DNA from: an uncultured Bacteroides sp.
GTDB lineage: Bacteria; Bacteroidota; Bacteroidia; Bacteroidales; Bacteroidaceae
NCBI GenBank assembly: GCA_959606905.1
Contig: CAUHML010000141.1
Location: 1 to 8,460 of the forward strand
Length of the DNA stretch: 8,460 bases
Direction of reading: 5' to 3'
Shown: positions 7,146 to 8,460 of the stretch, piece by piece
Position numbering within the stretch: position 1 is the first letter of the stretch
Layout of the letters: each line of letters starts with the position of its first letter
Notes under the pieces: generated by a model
What the model was told of the DNA's origin: nothing
What the model saw: the letters and a program-made list of their open reading frames with translations, nothing else
The model's database searches: none
Translations under genes and position numbers: made by a program

Positions 7146-8102
7146 ATGAATAAACGAAGATTAAGATTATTACACCTTTTAAGATTGGTAATACATCAGA
7201 AATATATAAGACTTCTTTATATTACTTTAGGCGTGTTTCTACTTTTATGTACTTGTTCTGCCAATTCTGGTAAATCAAATATTATGGCAAAGCAACAAAA
7301 AGACAGCATACTGATAGAGCGCTTTTGGGATACGTATGATTTTACAGATACTATCCGGTTAAGCAGCTCTGCCACTACCGAAAAGATGCTGGTGGATTAT
7401 CTTTCTCAATTGTCGGAATTGACAGAGGAAAGGGCTTTTGAAAATATCAGGAAATTGGTGTTGAAGACTAAAGTTAATAAGGTCGTAAACCGTTGGTTTC
7501 TACAACGGTTGGAGCATCATCTATATGAACCTGATTCGTCACTACGGAATGATAGTTATTATATTTCAGTATTGGAGGAAGCATTAACATCTGGACACTT
7601 AGATGGAATGATGCGTATACGTCCTTTGTATCAATTGAAAATGCTTAAAAAGAACCGGATAGGGATAAAAGCTGCTGATTTTACTTTCATTCTTTCTACG
7701 GGAGAACTTCAGAATTTATGGGATATTTCCGCTAAATATACATTATTACTGTTTTATGATCCGGACTGTATTTATTGTCGGCAATCAATGATGGAACTGT
7801 CTGAATCATCGATAATAAATTCCTTCTTGCAACATAGTGGATTATCCCTATCGCAACTTGCTCTTGTTACGATTTGTATGGAAGGTGAAATAGATATGTG
7901 GAAAGAATATCAGCAGTCTCTTCCTTCTGTGTGGATAAACGGTTATGATGTCAGGAAGGTGTTGACTGAAAAAGAACTATATTTCTTACGTTCTCTTCCC
8001 TCGATATATTTGTTGGGAGAGGACAAGCAAGTATTATTGAAAGAACCCTCTTCTATAAGTGAAGTTACCAGTTATTTATTAAATAAGTATGATGATATAT
8101 AA
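7146..8102 (+). CDS. DUF5106 / thioredoxin-fold membrane-tethered thiol-disulfide protein
   Basis: A 318-residue protein, ATG only 4 nt after the previous stop. The very basic N-terminus (K-R-R at 3-5, further basic residues to 22) leads into a hydrophobic run at 23-34 ending L-L-C-T-C37-S, a lipoprotein signal or signal anchor that places the rest in the periplasm. Residues about 56-170 are the helical DUF5106 region: E-R-F-W-D-T-Y-D-F-T-D-T at 58-69, H-L-Y-E-P-D-S-S-L-R-N at 125-135, then K-N-R-I-G near 169-173. A thioredoxin-like domain follows, with A-A-D-F at 176-179, strand T-L-L-L-F-Y-D-P-D, redox motif C208-I-Y-C211, and a cis-Pro-type L-P-S-I-Y-L-L at 284-290. Relatives are TlpA/ResA-like periplasmic oxidoreductases. 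It is the last gene before the operon terminator. A role in disulfide handling of the Cys-rich pilus subunit is inferred; a general redox role is equally possible. Confidence 0.88.
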   Translation: MNKRRLRLLHLLRLVIHQKYIRLLYITLGVFLLLCTCSANSGKSNIMAKQQKDSILIERFWDTYDFTDTIRLSSSATTEKMLVDYLSQLSELTEERAFENIRKLVLKTKVNKVVNRWFLQRLEHHLYEPDSSLRNDSYYISVLEEALTSGHLDGMMRIRPLYQLKMLKKNRIGIKAADFTFILSTGELQNLWDISAKYTLLLFYDPDCIYCRQSMMELSESSIINSFLQHSGLSLSQLALVTICMEGEIDMWKEYQQSLPSVWINGYDVRKVLTEKELYFLRSLPSIYLLGEDKQVLLKEPSSISEVTSYLLNKYDDI

Positions 8103-8137
8103 TAGTGGCATAAGAAAAATGGAATCATGACTTTTCC

Positions 8138-8155
8138 GCTGCCTGTGAAGGTAGC
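8138..8155 (+). terminator. Small stem-loop with GTGA (GNRA-type) loop after the last gene
   Basis: GCTGCCT (8138-8144) pairs with AGGTAGC (8149-8155) over 7 bp with one G-U pair, closing a GTGA tetraloop. A T/G-rich stretch (about 8157-8177) follows. It may be a weak first terminator or a stabilising 3' UTR hairpin ahead of the stronger one at 8178. Confidence 0.4.
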
Positions 8156-8177
8156 CTATTGTTTGTTTTGTTTGTGT

Positions 8178-8217
8178 GTGCATCTTTTTCCCGGTGGGGA
8201 AGAAGGTGCACTTTTTT
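8178..8217 (+). terminator. Rho-independent terminator of the fimbrial operon
   Basis: GTGCATCTTTTTCCC (8178-8192) pairs with GGGAAGAAGGTGCAC (8197-8211) over 15 bp, including two G-U pairs, around a GGTG loop. Six T residues follow directly (8212-8217). Both stem and U-tract are as expected for intrinsic termination. It lies 75 nt after the last stop codon and is the only stem-loop in the window with an immediate run of T residues. Confidence 0.9.
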
Positions 8218-8394
8218 ATTATGATATTTATTAGTTTGAATATGTTTGTTTATTTATTATTCTCCCCCAGGTATTGATTTTGTCGCTTTTTTCTGCTTTT
8301 CGTCGTTTTCTTGTCGTTTATTTAGTTCCTCTATGTCAGTTGTATATGTCTGAAATGCTTTTTAGTACTTTTCTGATGAGGTTATTAGGTGTCG

Positions 8395-8425
8395 TTTCAT
8401 CTCCGTGGAAGATGCTGCATCTTTG
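8395..8425 (+). promoter_or_regulatory. Probable Bacteroides-type promoter reading out of the right edge
   Basis: TTTC at 8395-8398 (consensus -33 TTTG, one mismatch) is separated by 19 nt from CATCTTTG at 8418-8425 (consensus -7 TAnnTTTG, one mismatch). The spacing is right for the primary sigma factor of Bacteroidetes. Transcription would begin near 8432 and run rightward into the A-rich leader that ends the window. Confidence 0.5.
8409..8423. repeat. Inverted repeat overlapping the -7 box
   Basis: AAGATGC (8409-8415) and GCATCTT (8417-8423) are perfect 7-bp inverted repeats separated by one base. The right arm is part of the putative -7 element, so the dyad could be an operator, though a 1-nt spacer is too tight for an RNA hairpin without fraying. 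Confidence 0.5.
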
Positions 8426-8427
8426 CA

Positions 8428-8443
8428 TCGTTAACGTTAGCGA
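8428..8443. repeat. Dyad centred on GTTAAC/AACGTT near the predicted transcription start
   Basis: TCGTTAACGTTAGCGA is a 16-bp continuous dyad with a single mismatched pair (T/G at the fourth position), and it contains the perfect palindrome CGTTAACG. It begins 2 nt after the putative -7 box and so covers the likely transcription start, where a dimeric regulator could act. Confidence 0.45.
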
Positions 8444-8460
8444 AGTGATAATTAAAACAG

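Larger units (their letters stand above)
8218..8460 (+). other. AT-rich intergenic spacer without a gene
   Basis: No ORF of useful length, tRNA or repeat array is visible on either strand. The spacer is T-rich on the + strand and contains GTCGYTT four times (at 8282, 8302, 8313 and 8391). Its last 70 bases hold a probable promoter and two dyads, described separately. It appears to be the upstream region of the next + strand gene outside the window. Confidence 0.6.

Noticed and set aside
8241..8248. TATGTTTG, a perfect match to the TAnnTTTG -7 box
   Set aside because: The region 19-21 nt upstream is the terminator's U-tract with no TTTG, and no gene follows it within the window. In T-rich sequence a chance match is likely.
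8103..8460. tRNA, CRISPR array, insertion sequence or attachment site in the end spacer
   Set aside because: No cloverleaf pattern, regular repeat-spacer structure, transposase fragment or terminal repeats could be found by eye.

Overview
The window looks like a piece of a Bacteroides-type (order Bacteroidales) chromosome. The evidence is a moderate-to-low GC content, A/T-rich leaders with almost no Shine-Dalgarno sequences, a series of lipoprotein signal peptides ending in Cys followed by Ser/Asp/Glu/Asn, and gene families that are typical of this order: FimA/Mfa1-type fimbrillins, Mfa2/FimB anchors, a DUF3868/OmpA-like protein and a DUF5106 thioredoxin-like lipoprotein. I cannot name the species.

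Layout, all on the + strand. (1) 1-248: the 3' end of an OmpA-like/DUF3868-type envelope protein, cut by the window edge. (2) 292-2049: the Mfa1-family major fimbrillin. (3) 2091-2128: a 16-bp perfectly paired stem-loop just after the pilin gene. (4) 2156-3154: an Mfa2/FimB-family minor (anchor) subunit lipoprotein. (5) 3177-5156: a large fimbrillin-like lipoprotein with a Cys-rich C-terminal domain resembling FISUMP/DUF1566, a candidate tip or accessory subunit. (6) 5172-6779: a second large fimbrillin-like lipoprotein ending in a BACON-like beta-sandwich, another candidate accessory or tip subunit. (7) 6815-7141: a small, Cys-rich, apparently cytoplasmic protein of unknown function. (8) 7146-8102: a membrane-tethered thioredoxin-fold protein (DUF5106 plus CxxC). 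(9) 8103-8460: non-coding, with a strong rho-independent terminator at 8178-8217, then an AT-rich spacer and a probable promoter pointing out of the window to the right.

How it fits together: gene spacing is tight (43, 106, 22, 15, 35 and 4 nt) and only one strong U-tailed terminator is visible, after the last gene. This fits one type V (protease-processed, donor-strand) pilus operon. Prepilins would be exported as lipoproteins; the major fimbrillin forms the shaft, the Mfa2-like protein anchors it, and the two large subunits cap or decorate it. The stem-loop after the pilin gene could set a high pilin:anchor ratio. The most unusual parts are the last two genes: a 10-Cys small protein with no signal peptide, and a CxxC lipoprotein which, next to a subunit with six C-terminal cysteines, suggests redox handling of pilus components. 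That functional link is inference, not something the sequence proves.
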